Source of the DNA: Desulfobacterales bacterium HSG2
GTDB taxonomy: Bacteria > Desulfobacterota > Desulfobacteria > Desulfobacterales > 4be13
Assembly: GCA_030378035.1 (NCBI GenBank)
Contig: JAUCGI010000022.1
Coordinates: forward strand, 1 to 37,331
Direction: 5' to 3'
Length of the DNA: 37,331 nt
The notes beneath the pieces are model-generated. The model was not told the DNA's origin, did not search any database, and saw nothing but the letters and a program-made list of their open reading frames with translations. Positions within the stretch are counted from its first letter, which is position 1. Each line of letters starts with the position of its first letter. The position numbers and the translations under genes are program-made. This document shows, one piece after another, positions 1 to 8,925 of this stretch.

Positions 1-1288
1 AACGGAGCAGAACCCCGGCGCCGCTCTCATTTTCCCCGGAGACACAGACCGTTATCCCTCCCTGTTCCGTAAATTTGACCGCATTGTTGGCAAGGTTGAG
101 AAGAATCTGCCGGAGCCTCACCGGGTCTCCGCGAAGGTGCGTCGGAACATCGCGGTCTGTCCGGCATGTCAGCGCGAGCTTTTTCTCATCCGCCGGTATT
201 TTCAGAATGCTCACCGTTTCCGCAATCACATCCCCGAGACTGAAATCAGTGGTCTCCAGATCGAGTTTCCCGGCCTCGATCTTGGAAAAATCAAGGATAT
301 CGTTGATTACGGTGAGCAGAATCTCCGAAGCCGAGAGCACGGTCCTCACACAATCCCGCTGTTCCGGATTCAGAACCGTATCCGCCAGGAGCCAGGTCAT
401 GTTGATGATGGCGTTCATGGGAGTCCGGATTTCATGGCTCATCCTGGCGAGGAAATCACTCTTTGCCCGGTTGGCCGCACTGGCCTCTTCCGTAGTTTTC
501 GCCAGCGCCCTGGTCCTTTCATCCACCAGTTCCTCCAGACGGACGTTTATGGCGGCCAGTCTGGCTTCCGCTTTTTTACGCTCTGCAATTTCATTATTCA
601 ACTCTTCATTTGCTTTTTTAATAATCCCGATATTCCTGTACGACCGCAGAGAAGATGTGACAGTTGCAAAAAGCTTTTCCATGTTCATTTCTGTCTTTGA
701 CTTGTAATCATTGATGCTGTATTCCACAATGACCTCATGCTCCGGCGCCTGCCCCGGCTGACCGGTTCGGAGAACAATCTGCACGAGGTCGTTTCCGAGC
801 GCCTCCCGAATGTGGCGCACCACTTCGAGACCCGCATGGTCCGTCTCCATCACCACGTCGAGCAGAATGAGGGCGGTCTCGGGGTGTTCCGTGATCAGAG
901 CCTTTGTCTCTTCCCCGGAAAAAGTGGACAGAAAACGGAGAGCCCGGCCCTCGAAGGAAAAATCTTCGAGAAGCCTCTTTGTCATGCTGTGAACCGCTTC
1001 CTCATCATCGGCAATCATGACTGTCCATGCATCCTGTTCATCCGTGAAAGCGGGTTCATCCTCACATTCGTCTGCGAAAACGGGTTTCTCTTCGCATTCG
1101 TCTGCGAAAACGGGTTTTTCCTCATGTTCATCTGCGAAAGCAGATTTCTCATCCTCACGTTCGTCTGCGAAAGTGAATTTCTCACCCTCTCCTTCGTCTG
1201 CGAAAGTGAATTTTTCACCCTCTCCTTCGTCTGTGAAAGTGAATTTGTTCTTATCACTGACTCGCTGTTCGTCTTTTTGTTCGGACAT
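1..1288 (-). CDS. Response regulator-histidine kinase hybrid (3' end cut by window edge)
   Basis: Partial gene: 429 codons are visible and the C-terminus lies left of the window. Residues 15-83 are seven acidic repeats of the type [12 protein letters not shown] receiver domain follows, with acidic pair D94/D95 and phospho-acceptor D144 in [10 protein letters not shown]. Next is the segment [12 protein letters not shown]...INDYKSKTE, which resembles the start of DUF3369. A short coiled coil leads to a HisKA domain whose H-box, [10 protein letters not shown], carries His285. The N-box [11 protein letters not shown] is the last recognisable motif, so the ATPase domain is incomplete only because of the window. 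The start is fixed by GAGGTGA six bases upstream of the ATG. Likely role: cytoplasmic two-component signalling by autophosphorylation and phosphotransfer. The first ~190 residues are nearly identical to the gene at 7063-8463, so the two are recent paralogues with different output domains. Confidence 0.88.
   Translation of the reverse strand, partial: MSEQKDEQRVSDKNKFTFTDEGEGEKFTFADEGEGEKFTFADEREDEKSAFADEHEEKPVFADECEEKPVFADECEDEPAFTDEQDAWTVMIADDEEAVHSMTKRLLEDFSFEGRALRFLSTFSGEETKALITEHPETALILLDVVMETDHAGLEVVRHIREALGNDLVQIVLRTGQPGQAPEHEVIVEYSINDYKSKTEMNMEKLFATVTSSLRSYRNIGIIKKANEELNNEIAERKKAEARLAAINVRLEELVDERTRALAKTTEEASAANRAKSDFLARMSHEIRTPMNAIINMTWLLADTVLNPEQRDCVRTVLSASEILLTVINDILDFSKIEAGKLDLETTDFSLGDVIAETVSILKIPADEKKLALTCRTDRDVPTHLRGDPVRLRQILLNLANNAVKFTEQGGITVCVSGENESGAGVLLR
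1040..1246 (-). repeat. Coding minisatellite, seven acidic FADE-type units
   Basis: Tandem in-frame units of 24-36 bp encode K-[FP]-[TV]-F-[AT]-D-E followed by a few acidic residues. There are seven units here and five in the paralogue at 8278-8421. All unit lengths are multiples of three, so gain or loss would keep the reading frame. The product would be a disordered, strongly acidic tether before the receiver domain. Confidence 0.85.
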
Positions 1289-1312
1289 TTGTCACCTCGT
1301 GTTCTGTCCCGG

Positions 1313-1346
1313 GGAAACCGGGTTCTTTCAAAAAAACCCGGTTTCC
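1313..1346 (-). promoter_or_regulatory. Leader hairpin upstream of the receiver-kinase gene
   Basis: A perfect 12-bp inverted repeat (1313-1324 with 1335-1346, core AAACCGGGTT) lies 25 bases upstream of the start codon. No U-tract follows on the transcribed strand, so a leader structure is more likely than an intrinsic terminator. A different hairpin occupies the same place upstream of the paralogue at 8463. Confidence 0.4.
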
Positions 1347-1416
1347 ATGGCAGACTTCATCGAAAATTAAAAGTTGCCTCTGATAAGCGGGACTCGGCGG
1401 TTTCCGGCAAAGAAAG

Positions 1417-1465
1417 TCCGGTTCCGCCACTCTGCCGATAAACAGGGCCGGATCGCCCACCCGTT
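1417..1465 (-). pseudogene. Fragment of the 5' part of the AAA-nuclease gene
   Basis: About 49 bp match the intact gene at 33951-35759 (around 35641-35689, residues ~23-40) at roughly 80% identity by eye. Translated on the minus strand it reads ERVGDPALFIGR, against ERVGDPDLFIGR in the intact protein. Neither the rest of the gene nor its ATPase motifs are nearby. It is a remnant between the giant kinase gene and the receiver-kinase gene. Confidence 0.7.
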
Positions 1466-1499
1466 CATTGCATTCTTTTTGTCCTTCCTTTCATAAACA

Positions 1500-4400
1500 T
1501 CAGGCATCAGACCTCATAATATCCGAGTCCGGGTCCTCAGCCTTCATCCTTATCAGAAAGCCTGTGCCCTCACCCGGGGTGCTGCTGCATTTTATCTCCC
1601 CGCCCATGGTCTGTGTCACGAGGTTGAAGACAATGTGCATCCCCAGCCCTGTTCCGCCCCGGGTGCGCTTCGTGGTGAAGAAGGGGTCGAAGACCCGTCC
1701 GAGGCTCTCCTCATCCATTCCCACGCCGTTGTCACTGTAGCGGAACAGGATATCCTCCCCTTCCGTGGTCACGTCAAAGCGGATCTTTCCGCTTTCGATC
1801 CCCTCGAAGCCGTGAAGGAGGGAGTTTGTGACAAAGTTGGCGATGATCTGGGAAAAGGCCCCGGGGTGGCTGTCGATCTCCAGATCCTCCGGGCAGTTTA
1901 CCGTGATCGTGTGCGAGGTCTTCTTGAATTTGGGACTCAGGCTGACGAGTATCTCGCGGATGTACGGCTTCAGTGCGAATCTCCGCCGCTGGTCGCTCGA
2001 CTGGTCCGCCGCCACCTGCTTGAAGCTTGCGATCAGGTCCGCCGCCCGCCCCAGGTTGGTGAGAATGCTGGCCGCGGACTCGGTTGCGTTCCGGATGTAT
2101 TTTTCAAAATCGGAACGCCTCAGGCTTCCGGAACGATAGGATTCCGAAAAACTCCTGGTCTTCGCCTTGATAAATGACGCCTCGCTGATGCCGATTCCCA
2201 CGGGTGTGTTGATCTCGTGTGCCACACCCGCGACAAGACCGCCCAGGGCGGCCATCTTCTCCGACTGCACGAGATGGTCCTGGGTTCTTCTGAGAGTCTC
2301 CAGCGACTCCTCCAACTGCCGGGTCCGTTCATCCACCTTCTGTTCCAGATTGGCATACAGACTGGCATTCTCCACTGAGATGGCGGCCTGGGATGAGAGA
2401 ACTTTCAGCAGTTCCAGTCTTTCCGGGGTGAACGCGTCTGTCGTGAGGCTGTTCTCCAGATAGAGTATGCTGTTCAGCTCGCCTTTGTGAAGCAGCGGCA
2501 TGCACAGGACCGATTTGCTCCCGTGCTTCCGAATGTGCTCCTCCCGGGTGAAATCCCCGTCATTGGCCGCGTCATCCAGCACGACACTTTCCAGGGTGCG
2601 GGCGACGTAATAGACGATGCCGGCACAGACGGCATCACTCTCCCCGATGCCGACTGACCGCATGACCCGCACCTCATCCCCCTCAACATCGCCTTCCGCC
2701 TCGATGAGCCATTCCCCCCCCTTTTCCAGAAGGAGAAAACCTTTCCGGGCCCCGGCATTCTCAATGACAATGCGCATCATTTTCTCGAGCAGCCGGGCCA
2801 GGACGATTTCCCCGGACAGGGTCTGTGAAGCCTTCATTATGCTGCTCAGATCCATCCATTCCGAACTGCCCGTTGTCGAAGACGTCTGTGTTTCCGATAT
2901 GGTGATCTCCTTCGTGGCTGCCGCACGGGCAGGTTCGGAAGCCAGCAGTTGCGGATGCCTGGTCTCCATGTCTCTCACCTTGGCCTCCGCCCCCCACCGC
3001 TGATAGGCATAGCGGGCGTCACGCAGGTAAAAGTGAGCTATTCCGGACCTGCCTTCGGCCAGATAAAACTGGCCGGCCAGCTCACAGGCCAGGGCCTCCT
3101 CATTGACATATTCATTCTCACGGGCCAGCTCAATGGCCTTGTCATAAAATCCGGCGGCCTGCCAGTTCCGGCCCAGCACCCGTGCCTTTTCAGCCTCGAC
3201 CAGATCATGTTTGTGCTGAAAATTCATGGGCGCATGTTCGGCCCACAATTTCAGTTTGTGCTGGTTGGCAGACACTTTGGTCAGAACGGCCTCCTGTTCG
3301 CTCTGAGGCAAGCCGGGATACACCGCCAGCCATGCAAGAGAATCATAAAAATGAAATATGGCCACCGCTAACGCACCGGTAGCACCATCCAAATACTGTT
3401 CTGCTATCTCAGCATTTTCAACAGCCTCCGCATATTCCTGAAACAGATAATGCAGGATACATTTGTTAAGATGCAAAAAAAGAATCGCTGTTCTGTCATT
3501 CGCCTGCTGATGGAGTGGTAACTGAATATTCTCGTCATAAACTTCGCCGGTCAGACGACACGGATTGTCGGAGTGTCCCATCAAGTTTAAAACGACTTGC
3601 CAATATATGTTATTCCAATTAAGGACATTTTCCTGTCTGAGCCGGGCAAGTACATGACTGTACCGAGCCATTTCGGGTTCGAGGGTTGCATGTTGCCTGC
3701 CGATAAAATAAGAACAGGACAGATAACAATGGATAGAATAGGCAACATATCCCAAATCTCCCGTTTCCAAGCCAGTTTGATAAATTCCCAACAAGGGTTG
3801 CAATGTTTCTCTGGCATGTTCTTTCCATGGCCTTACAAAGACATTAAATATTTCAGCGACCTTCACTTTAAGTCCGTTTTCACCCAGTCGTTCCAACAAA
3901 TCCAAAGCCAGTTGGGCAAACTGATATCCGGATTCAATATCGAAAACGCAACAGAGAATCATTCCGTGAGAGACATAAAAAAAACTTGATTCGGCAGCAT
4001 TGCCATATTCAAGCGACAGAGCAACTTGCTTAAGTATCATCAGAATAAACAGTCTTGGTGACGTCTGGTGAGCGGCCGGAGCGATTGCCACCATGATACG
4101 CATTGCCAATATCATGTCGGTGCTTGTCATTATTGGCAAGTCAATGAGAGACGGGATTGGTTTGCCGGACAGAGAGGATTGTGTTTTCTGCAGAGCCAGT
4201 CCGACCTCTTCTTGTGTCGGTTCTTCTGGGAAGCTGATACCTAACCGGTTTAGAAAACTCAGTGCGATTTTAATAGCCTTTCGCTGCTGATTTTGGGCGA
4301 TATAAGCCATTATCCGAATTTCACAGACTTTCATTTGATCCGACAGGGTTTGTGCATGTTCTAACACCACTTGCGCCAGTTGCTCCATCTGTTCAATGTC

Positions 4401-6884
4401 ACCGCTGAGATAAGCAGCTTCAGTTGCTTCTGTGAGGAGACTGAGCGTCAGGTCATACTCACTTTCCCAACTGTTTTCGGGCAGACATTCCCGCCCGGCT
4501 GCCAGGTGGCTGACCGCGGCCCCGTAAGCCGCCGACGTCTTGGCCTTCCGCCCGGCCGTCAGATTCAGCCGGGCAATCTCGAGCCGCTCGGCCGGGTCAC
4601 TGAGCAGATCAATGCCGTGACTGAAGTGTCCCGCAATGTCAAAGACTTTTTCCTCAAAAGCGTCGGCGGGCGTGTTTTCCAGCATCAGACGACCGATCCG
4701 CAGATGGACGTCCTGTTTCCGCTCATCGTCAATCAGGGCGTAGGCCGCCTGCTGGACCCGGTCATGCAGAAAATGCATGAGGCCGATGGTCATCGGCGAG
4801 AGGCGGATGTCATCGCCGGCCACTTCCGGCTCGGACAGGGGCAGAACCAGTCCCTCCGTCAGAGCCGGCGTCAGATCCTGAAAGGTGTCGGCCGCCGACT
4901 TTTCATAAATGACGGACAGGGTGTCCAGATCAAAATGGCTGCCCGCACAGGCTGCCAGGCGCAGAACCTGCTGTGCGGATTCGGGCAGCCTTCTCAGTTT
5001 GCCAATCATCAGATCCACAACATTGTCAGTGATGCCGAGGGCCTCGATCCGGTCAGTCTCCCACTGCCAGCCATACCGCAAGACCTTTGAGGTTTCCAAA
5101 ACGGCTCGACTGAGCTCGCCGAAGTCCTCGGAGGTCTTTTTGAACACAAGCAGTTCCTCCTCATACAGTGTGTGCAGAAACTGGTTCACAAAAAACGGAT
5201 TCCCGCCGGTCTTGCGCATCACCAGATCCGTGAGCGGGCCGACCGCTTCCGGGCTCCGGTGCAGGCTCTCGGCAATCAGCCGGCTGACATGCTCGGCGGC
5301 CAGAGGCTTCAGGGTGATCCGGCTGACAGCGGCGCCTTCCTCACGGAGAGTGTCAAGTGTTGTCATCAGGGGATGGGTCGGATCAACCTCGTTGTCCCGG
5401 TAGGCCCCGATCAGAAGGAGGGCGGTGTTCTCCCTGTCGCTCATTACGATCTCCAGCAGTCTGAGCGTTGCCGAATCTGCCCACTGCAGATCATCCAGAA
5501 AAATGACCAGGGGATGTTCCGGCTGGCAGAACACCTTCATGAAGTTCTGAAACACGAGATTGAAGCGGTTCTGAGACTCGGCCGACCCGAGTCGGGGCAC
5601 TGCCGGCTGCGGCCCGGTGATCAGTTCGATTTCCGCAATCATATCAATGACGACCTGTCCGTTGGGCCCCAGGGCGGCCAGGAGTTTCTCCCTCCAGACC
5701 GACAGTTGCTCCTCATTTTCGGTCAGCAGTTGCCGGACCAGTTCTCTGAAAGCACTGACAAGCGCGCTGTAGGGAATGCTGCGCAGGAACTGGTCAAACT
5801 TGCCGGAAATGAAATAACCCTGGCTTCCGGCAAGCGAACGGTAAATCTCTCTGACAAGCACGGACTTGCCGATGCCCGAATAGCCGGCGACCGTCATGAT
5901 CTCCGCGCCGCCCTCCGCGACCCGCTCAAACGCGGCGAGCAGGGTGTCCGTCTCATGCTCTCGTCCGTAAAGTTTTTCCGGAATCCGAAAACGGTCCGGG
6001 ATGTCCCTCCGGGCCAGGGCAAAGGGTTCGACCGTGCCGGTTTCCCGCAGGGCGGCCAGGCATTTCCCCAGATCGGCGCTGATGCCCCAGGCGCTCTGAT
6101 AGCGTTCCTCGGCCGTCTTTTCCAGCAATTTTAGGATAATATCGGAAACGACAGTCGGCAGCTCGGGACTGATCTCACAGGGGGGAACGGGCCTCAGGGC
6201 GATGTGGGAATGCACCAGTTCCACCGCGTCTTTCGATTCAAAGGGCCTTTTCCCGGTGAACAGCTCGTAGAAAGTGGCGCCGAGGGAATAGAAGTCGGTG
6301 CGGTAGTCCAGGGCGCGGTTCATGCGCCCGGTCTGTTCCGGGGATATGTATGGCAGGGTGCCCTCCAGCACATCCGGGTTACGCAGCGTGGGATGCTGTT
6401 TTGACAGCCGGGTGGAAATTCCGAAGTCGATGAACTTCAGCACCCCGGTCGTCGGGTTGAGGACCAGATTGGCGGGACTGATGTCCTTGTGAATGATGTC
6501 CTGCCGGTGAATCTGTCCCAGAATTTCGGCTGCACGGACGGCAAGCGTGAGCTGTTCGGTCAGACTCATCTGACGTTCGGCCAGCCAGTGTCCCAGGGAC
6601 TCGCCGCCGAAATCCTCCAGACATATCATCAGCGTGTTCCCATATTTTTCAAGGCTGTAAGCTCTGACAACGCCCTCCGAATCCGCCAGACCGCGTGTGA
6701 TGTCATACTCCTGGCGGTAGCGCGTCAGTTCCTCGGGTGTCGGATAGTCCTCCTTCAGAACCTTGAGGACGACCGGCAGGCTGTCTCTGTCCCGCAAGCC
6801 CCGATAGACCAGCGAGTTGGTACTTTCGTAAATCTGTCCGGCAATCTGATAACCGGGGATGTTTGTCATGTTTGCATGTTTCAT
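1500..6884 (-). CDS. Giant Ser/Thr protein kinase-ATPase-GAF-histidine kinase
   Basis: A 1794-residue multidomain sensor. Residues ~10-275 form an Hanks-type kinase with HKDISPANL (HKD in place of HRD), DFG in FIDFGIST and an activation segment ISPEQTGR. A STAND/AAA_16-type ATPase follows, with Walker A GYSGIGKS (~340) and Walker B FLDDLQWAD (~463). A long helical, TPR-like region covers ~700-1250. A GAF domain lies at ~1345-1500. The C-terminus is a histidine kinase with H-box GVAHEINTPVG (~1558), N-box NFVTNSLLHGF and G-boxes DNGVGMD and GGTGLGMHI. No membrane segment is seen, so it is probably cytoplasmic. AAGGA about ten bases upstream supports the start; an internal Met at residue 6 is possible. 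It lies between two receiver proteins that could be partners. This architecture is a known family in cyanobacteria and Desulfobacterota; the signal it senses is unknown. Confidence 0.93.
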   Translation of the reverse strand: MKHANMTNIPGYQIAGQIYESTNSLVYRGLRDRDSLPVVLKVLKEDYPTPEELTRYRQEYDITRGLADSEGVVRAYSLEKYGNTLMICLEDFGGESLGHWLAERQMSLTEQLTLAVRAAEILGQIHRQDIIHKDISPANLVLNPTTGVLKFIDFGISTRLSKQHPTLRNPDVLEGTLPYISPEQTGRMNRALDYRTDFYSLGATFYELFTGKRPFESKDAVELVHSHIALRPVPPCEISPELPTVVSDIILKLLEKTAEERYQSAWGISADLGKCLAALRETGTVEPFALARRDIPDRFRIPEKLYGREHETDTLLAAFERVAEGGAEIMTVAGYSGIGKSVLVREIYRSLAGSQGYFISGKFDQFLRSIPYSALVSAFRELVRQLLTENEEQLSVWREKLLAALGPNGQVVIDMIAEIELITGPQPAVPRLGSAESQNRFNLVFQNFMKVFCQPEHPLVIFLDDLQWADSATLRLLEIVMSDRENTALLLIGAYRDNEVDPTHPLMTTLDTLREEGAAVSRITLKPLAAEHVSRLIAESLHRSPEAVGPLTDLVMRKTGGNPFFVNQFLHTLYEEELLVFKKTSEDFGELSRAVLETSKVLRYGWQWETDRIEALGITDNVVDLMIGKLRRLPESAQQVLRLAACAGSHFDLDTLSVIYEKSAADTFQDLTPALTEGLVLPLSEPEVAGDDIRLSPMTIGLMHFLHDRVQQAAYALIDDERKQDVHLRIGRLMLENTPADAFEEKVFDIAGHFSHGIDLLSDPAERLEIARLNLTAGRKAKTSAAYGAAVSHLAAGRECLPENSWESEYDLTLSLLTEATEAAYLSGDIEQMEQLAQVVLEHAQTLSDQMKVCEIRIMAYIAQNQQRKAIKIALSFLNRLGISFPEEPTQEEVGLALQKTQSSLSGKPIPSLIDLPIMTSTDMILAMRIMVAIAPAAHQTSPRLFILMILKQVALSLEYGNAAESSFFYVSHGMILCCVFDIESGYQFAQLALDLLERLGENGLKVKVAEIFNVFVRPWKEHARETLQPLLGIYQTGLETGDLGYVAYSIHCYLSCSYFIGRQHATLEPEMARYSHVLARLRQENVLNWNNIYWQVVLNLMGHSDNPCRLTGEVYDENIQLPLHQQANDRTAILFLHLNKCILHYLFQEYAEAVENAEIAEQYLDGATGALAVAIFHFYDSLAWLAVYPGLPQSEQEAVLTKVSANQHKLKLWAEHAPMNFQHKHDLVEAEKARVLGRNWQAAGFYDKAIELARENEYVNEEALACELAGQFYLAEGRSGIAHFYLRDARYAYQRWGAEAKVRDMETRHPQLLASEPARAAATKEITISETQTSSTTGSSEWMDLSSIMKASQTLSGEIVLARLLEKMMRIVIENAGARKGFLLLEKGGEWLIEAEGDVEGDEVRVMRSVGIGESDAVCAGIVYYVARTLESVVLDDAANDGDFTREEHIRKHGSKSVLCMPLLHKGELNSILYLENSLTTDAFTPERLELLKVLSSQAAISVENASLYANLEQKVDERTRQLEESLETLRRTQDHLVQSEKMAALGGLVAGVAHEINTPVGIGISEASFIKAKTRSFSESYRSGSLRRSDFEKYIRNATESAASILTNLGRAADLIASFKQVAADQSSDQRRRFALKPYIREILVSLSPKFKKTSHTITVNCPEDLEIDSHPGAFSQIIANFVTNSLLHGFEGIESGKIRFDVTTEGEDILFRYSDNGVGMDEESLGRVFDPFFTTKRTRGGTGLGMHIVFNLVTQTMGGEIKCSSTPGEGTGFLIRMKAEDPDSDIMRSDA

Positions 6885-6942
6885 AAGTTAAATTCCTTAA
6901 TTAATTTCCTTGGCCAACCGGAGCCGACCAACCCCGGATTCC

Positions 6943-7068
6943 ATCCAGCATCAAGCATCCAGCATCCAGCATCCAGCATCAAGCATCCAGCATCAAGCAT
7001 CAAGCACCCAGCATCAAGCATCCAGCATCAAGCATCCAGCATCAAGCATCCAGCATCCAGCATCAAAC
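6943..7068. repeat. Heptanucleotide array (ATCCAGC/ATCAAGC), about 18 units
   Basis: Eighteen consecutive 7-bp units alternate mainly between ATCCAGC and ATCAAGC, with single variants ACCCAGC and ATCAAAC. The array includes the TGA stop (7063-7065) of the receiver-phosphatase gene and ends 59 bp before the giant kinase start, so it fills most of the intergenic space. On the transcribed strand nearly every unit carries ATG, often as TGATG. Confidence 0.95.
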
Positions 7069-8463
7069 ATCCCGCTTCACAACAACAAGCGTCACATCAT
7101 CCGGCTTTCTCCAGGATTCCAGAGCGGCGATTATGTTTCTGTGCACTTCGAAGGCGGAACAGTCCCCGGATTCCTCGATTATCCTCACCAGACGCTCGTC
7201 ACCGAACAGGTTGTCCTCTTTGTCCCGCGCCTCTGTTATGCCGTCCGTGAAAAGCACCATGCAGTCCCCGGGTTCCAGTCTCAGCGTGTCGTCGGACAGC
7301 ATCTCGGAAATGTCGTCCACCAGTCCTATCCACATCCCGTCTGTCCCGATCGCCTCGACCTTTCCCGTGGCCGCGCGCCGGATCAGCATGTCCTCATGCA
7401 GGCCTGAGAAAAAGAAATTTCCGTGATCTTCGACGGCCAGGACAATGATGGTCATGTGTTTCGAGTCACCCATTTTTTCTATGTTATCATAGATTGTCCT
7501 GTTGATGACGGTCAGCAGACGGGAGGGCGGCATGTCGGGAATTTCAGCCAGCACTGTGCGTACTGCCGTCTGAACCATCATCATCACCAAACCCGCGGCG
7601 ATGCCGTGTCCGGAGACATCTCCGATGACGATCCAGTTATGTCCCGAAACGGATATCACATCGTAATAGTCAGCACCGACATCGTCGGCAGGCTCGACGC
7701 TGGCCATGATATCATATCCGGACAGTTCGGGTTTTTCGGGTATCAGGCTGCTCTGAATACGCCTCGCAAATTCCATTTCCTGTGCAAGGAGTTTTGCCTC
7801 GGTCTCCGCCTTCTGATGCATCAAGTAAAGTTTTCTGCGTTCCGCCATTTCCCTCCTGAGATTCTGTGTGAGCCGGTATGCACGCAGCGAAGTGGTGACA
7901 ACGGTAAAAAGCTTTTCCACGGTTGTTTCCGTCTTTGACCTGTAATCATTGATGCTGTAATCCGCAATGACCTTCATCTCCGGTGCCTGCCCCGGCTGAC
8001 CGGTTCGGAGAACAATCTGCACGAGGTCGTTTCCGAGCGCCTCCCGAACGTGGCGCACCACTTCGAGACCCGCATGGTCCGTCTCCATCACCACGTCGAG
8101 CAGAATGAGGGCGGTCTCGGGGTGTTCCGTGATCAGGGCCTTTGTCTCCTCCCCGGAATAGGCGGACAGGAAACGGAGACCCCGGCCCTCGAAGGAATAA
8201 TCCTCGAGAAGCCTCTTTGTCATGTCGTGGACCGATTTCTCGTCATCGGCAATTATGACTCTCCATTCATCCTGTTCGTCTGTGAAAACGGGTTTGTCTT
8301 CGCGTTCGTCTGCGAGAACGGGTTTATTTTCATGTTCATCCGCGAAAGTGAATTTATCATCTTCATGTTCGTCTGCGAAAGTGAATTTGTCACCCTCTCC
8401 TTTGTCTGCGAAAGTGAATTTGTCTTTATCACTGACTCGCTGTTCGTGTTTTTGTTCGGACAT
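7063..8463 (-). CDS. Response regulator with SpoIIE/PP2C-type phosphatase output
   Basis: 466 residues. Residues 15-62 are five acidic FADE repeats. The receiver domain has D73/D74 and phospho-acceptor D123 in [14 protein letters not shown]3369-like stretch ([19 protein letters not shown]) and a coiled coil (~195-235) follow. A SpoIIE phosphatase domain (~240-465) has metal-binding motifs DDVGADYYD, GDVSGHG and FTDGITEARD. It would dephosphorylate a Ser/Thr-phosphorylated partner, as RsbU does in partner-switching cascades, under control of receiver phosphorylation. No STAS-domain antagonist or anti-sigma kinase is seen here. A near-perfect Shine-Dalgarno, AGGAGGTGA, sits three bases before the ATG. 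The stop lies in the heptamer array. Its N-terminal half duplicates that of the gene at 1-1288. Confidence 0.93.
   Translation of the reverse strand: MSEQKHEQRVSDKDKFTFADKGEGDKFTFADEHEDDKFTFADEHENKPVLADEREDKPVFTDEQDEWRVIIADDEKSVHDMTKRLLEDYSFEGRGLRFLSAYSGEETKALITEHPETALILLDVVMETDHAGLEVVRHVREALGNDLVQIVLRTGQPGQAPEMKVIADYSINDYRSKTETTVEKLFTVVTTSLRAYRLTQNLRREMAERRKLYLMHQKAETEAKLLAQEMEFARRIQSSLIPEKPELSGYDIMASVEPADDVGADYYDVISVSGHNWIVIGDVSGHGIAAGLVMMMVQTAVRTVLAEIPDMPPSRLLTVINRTIYDNIEKMGDSKHMTIIVLAVEDHGNFFFSGLHEDMLIRRAATGKVEAIGTDGMWIGLVDDISEMLSDDTLRLEPGDCMVLFTDGITEARDKEDNLFGDERLVRIIEESGDCSAFEVHRNIIAALESWRKPDDVTLVVVKRDV
8278..8421 (-). repeat. Coding minisatellite, five acidic FADE-type units
   Basis: Five in-frame units of the DKFTFADEHED type, homologous to the seven-unit array at 1040-1246. 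The copy-number difference between otherwise near-identical N-termini shows that the array has expanded or contracted since duplication. Confidence 0.85.
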
Positions 8464-8481
8464 TTGTCACCTCCTGTTCTG

Positions 8482-8508
8482 TCCTGAAGAAACCGGTTTT
8501 TTTCAGGA
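8482..8508 (-). promoter_or_regulatory. Leader hairpin upstream of the receiver-phosphatase gene
   Basis: An inverted repeat with outer arms TCCTGAA and TTCAGGA encloses the palindrome AAACCGGTTT. It lies just upstream of the Shine-Dalgarno of the gene starting at 8463. The flanking leader (8464-8550) is clearly homologous to 1289-1375. No U-tract follows, so regulation of translation or mRNA stability is more plausible than termination. Confidence 0.35.
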
Positions 8509-8587
8509 CACTCGGTTTTCATAGCGGAATTAAAAGTTGCCTGCCGGACGGGGTTCATCCGTTACGAGGGCTTCTGCCTTGTAATGC

Positions 8588-8692
8588 CTCCCCCGGCAGT
8601 TCAGTCACAATTCTCTTCTCCTCCTTATCCTTTAAGATACGGTTCAAGTTTGCTCTCGAATCCGTGCCTGCTGAAAAAAGCCAGTCTGAAGT
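8588..8692 (-). pseudogene. Fragment of the 3' end of an AAA-nuclease gene
   Basis: About 105 bp match the last ~95 bp of the intact AAA-nuclease gene (33957-34050), with an insertion of about 9 bp. Translated, it retains LAFFS.HGF.S.LEPYL and then loses frame. It sits just upstream of the receiver-phosphatase leader and implies a former AAA gene transcribed toward that gene. The next ~225 bp (8693-8917) are AT-rich; I see no gene, hairpin or convincing promoter there. Confidence 0.75.
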
Positions 8693-8917
8693 TAAAAATA
8701 AAAAACATATATCGCAGATCGTCAGAATATGCAACCCGAAATTTCACAATTTTCACATTTCTGATTTACCTGAAAGTTGACACATTTTTTTTGTCTATGA
8801 TCTGAGCACAGGACAAAAAGCGGATTCCGGGTCGAAAATGCCGGGAATCCTGCCGATTCCCGCCATTTCCGCCCGGAATGACAGAGTACTGGTTTTTATG
8901 TCTCTGAAGCTTTTTGT

Positions 8918-8925
8918 CTTTTTGT
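8918..8925. repeat. Target-site duplication, left copy (CTTTTTGT)
   Basis: CTTTTTGT directly abuts the left terminal inverted repeat of the element at 8926-9244. The identical octamer abuts the right end at 9245-9252. The flanking sequence beyond each octamer differs, as expected of an insertion duplication. Confidence 0.8.

Noticed and set aside
4371..6134. Long plus-strand open frames opposite the giant kinase gene
   Set aside because: Antisense shadows of a strongly supported gene, with no Shine-Dalgarno or recognisable domains.
8709..8745. Minus-strand TTGCAT-17 bp-TATATG as promoter of the receiver-phosphatase gene
   Set aside because: Both hexamers match poorly and lie about 250 bp from the start; too weak to annotate.
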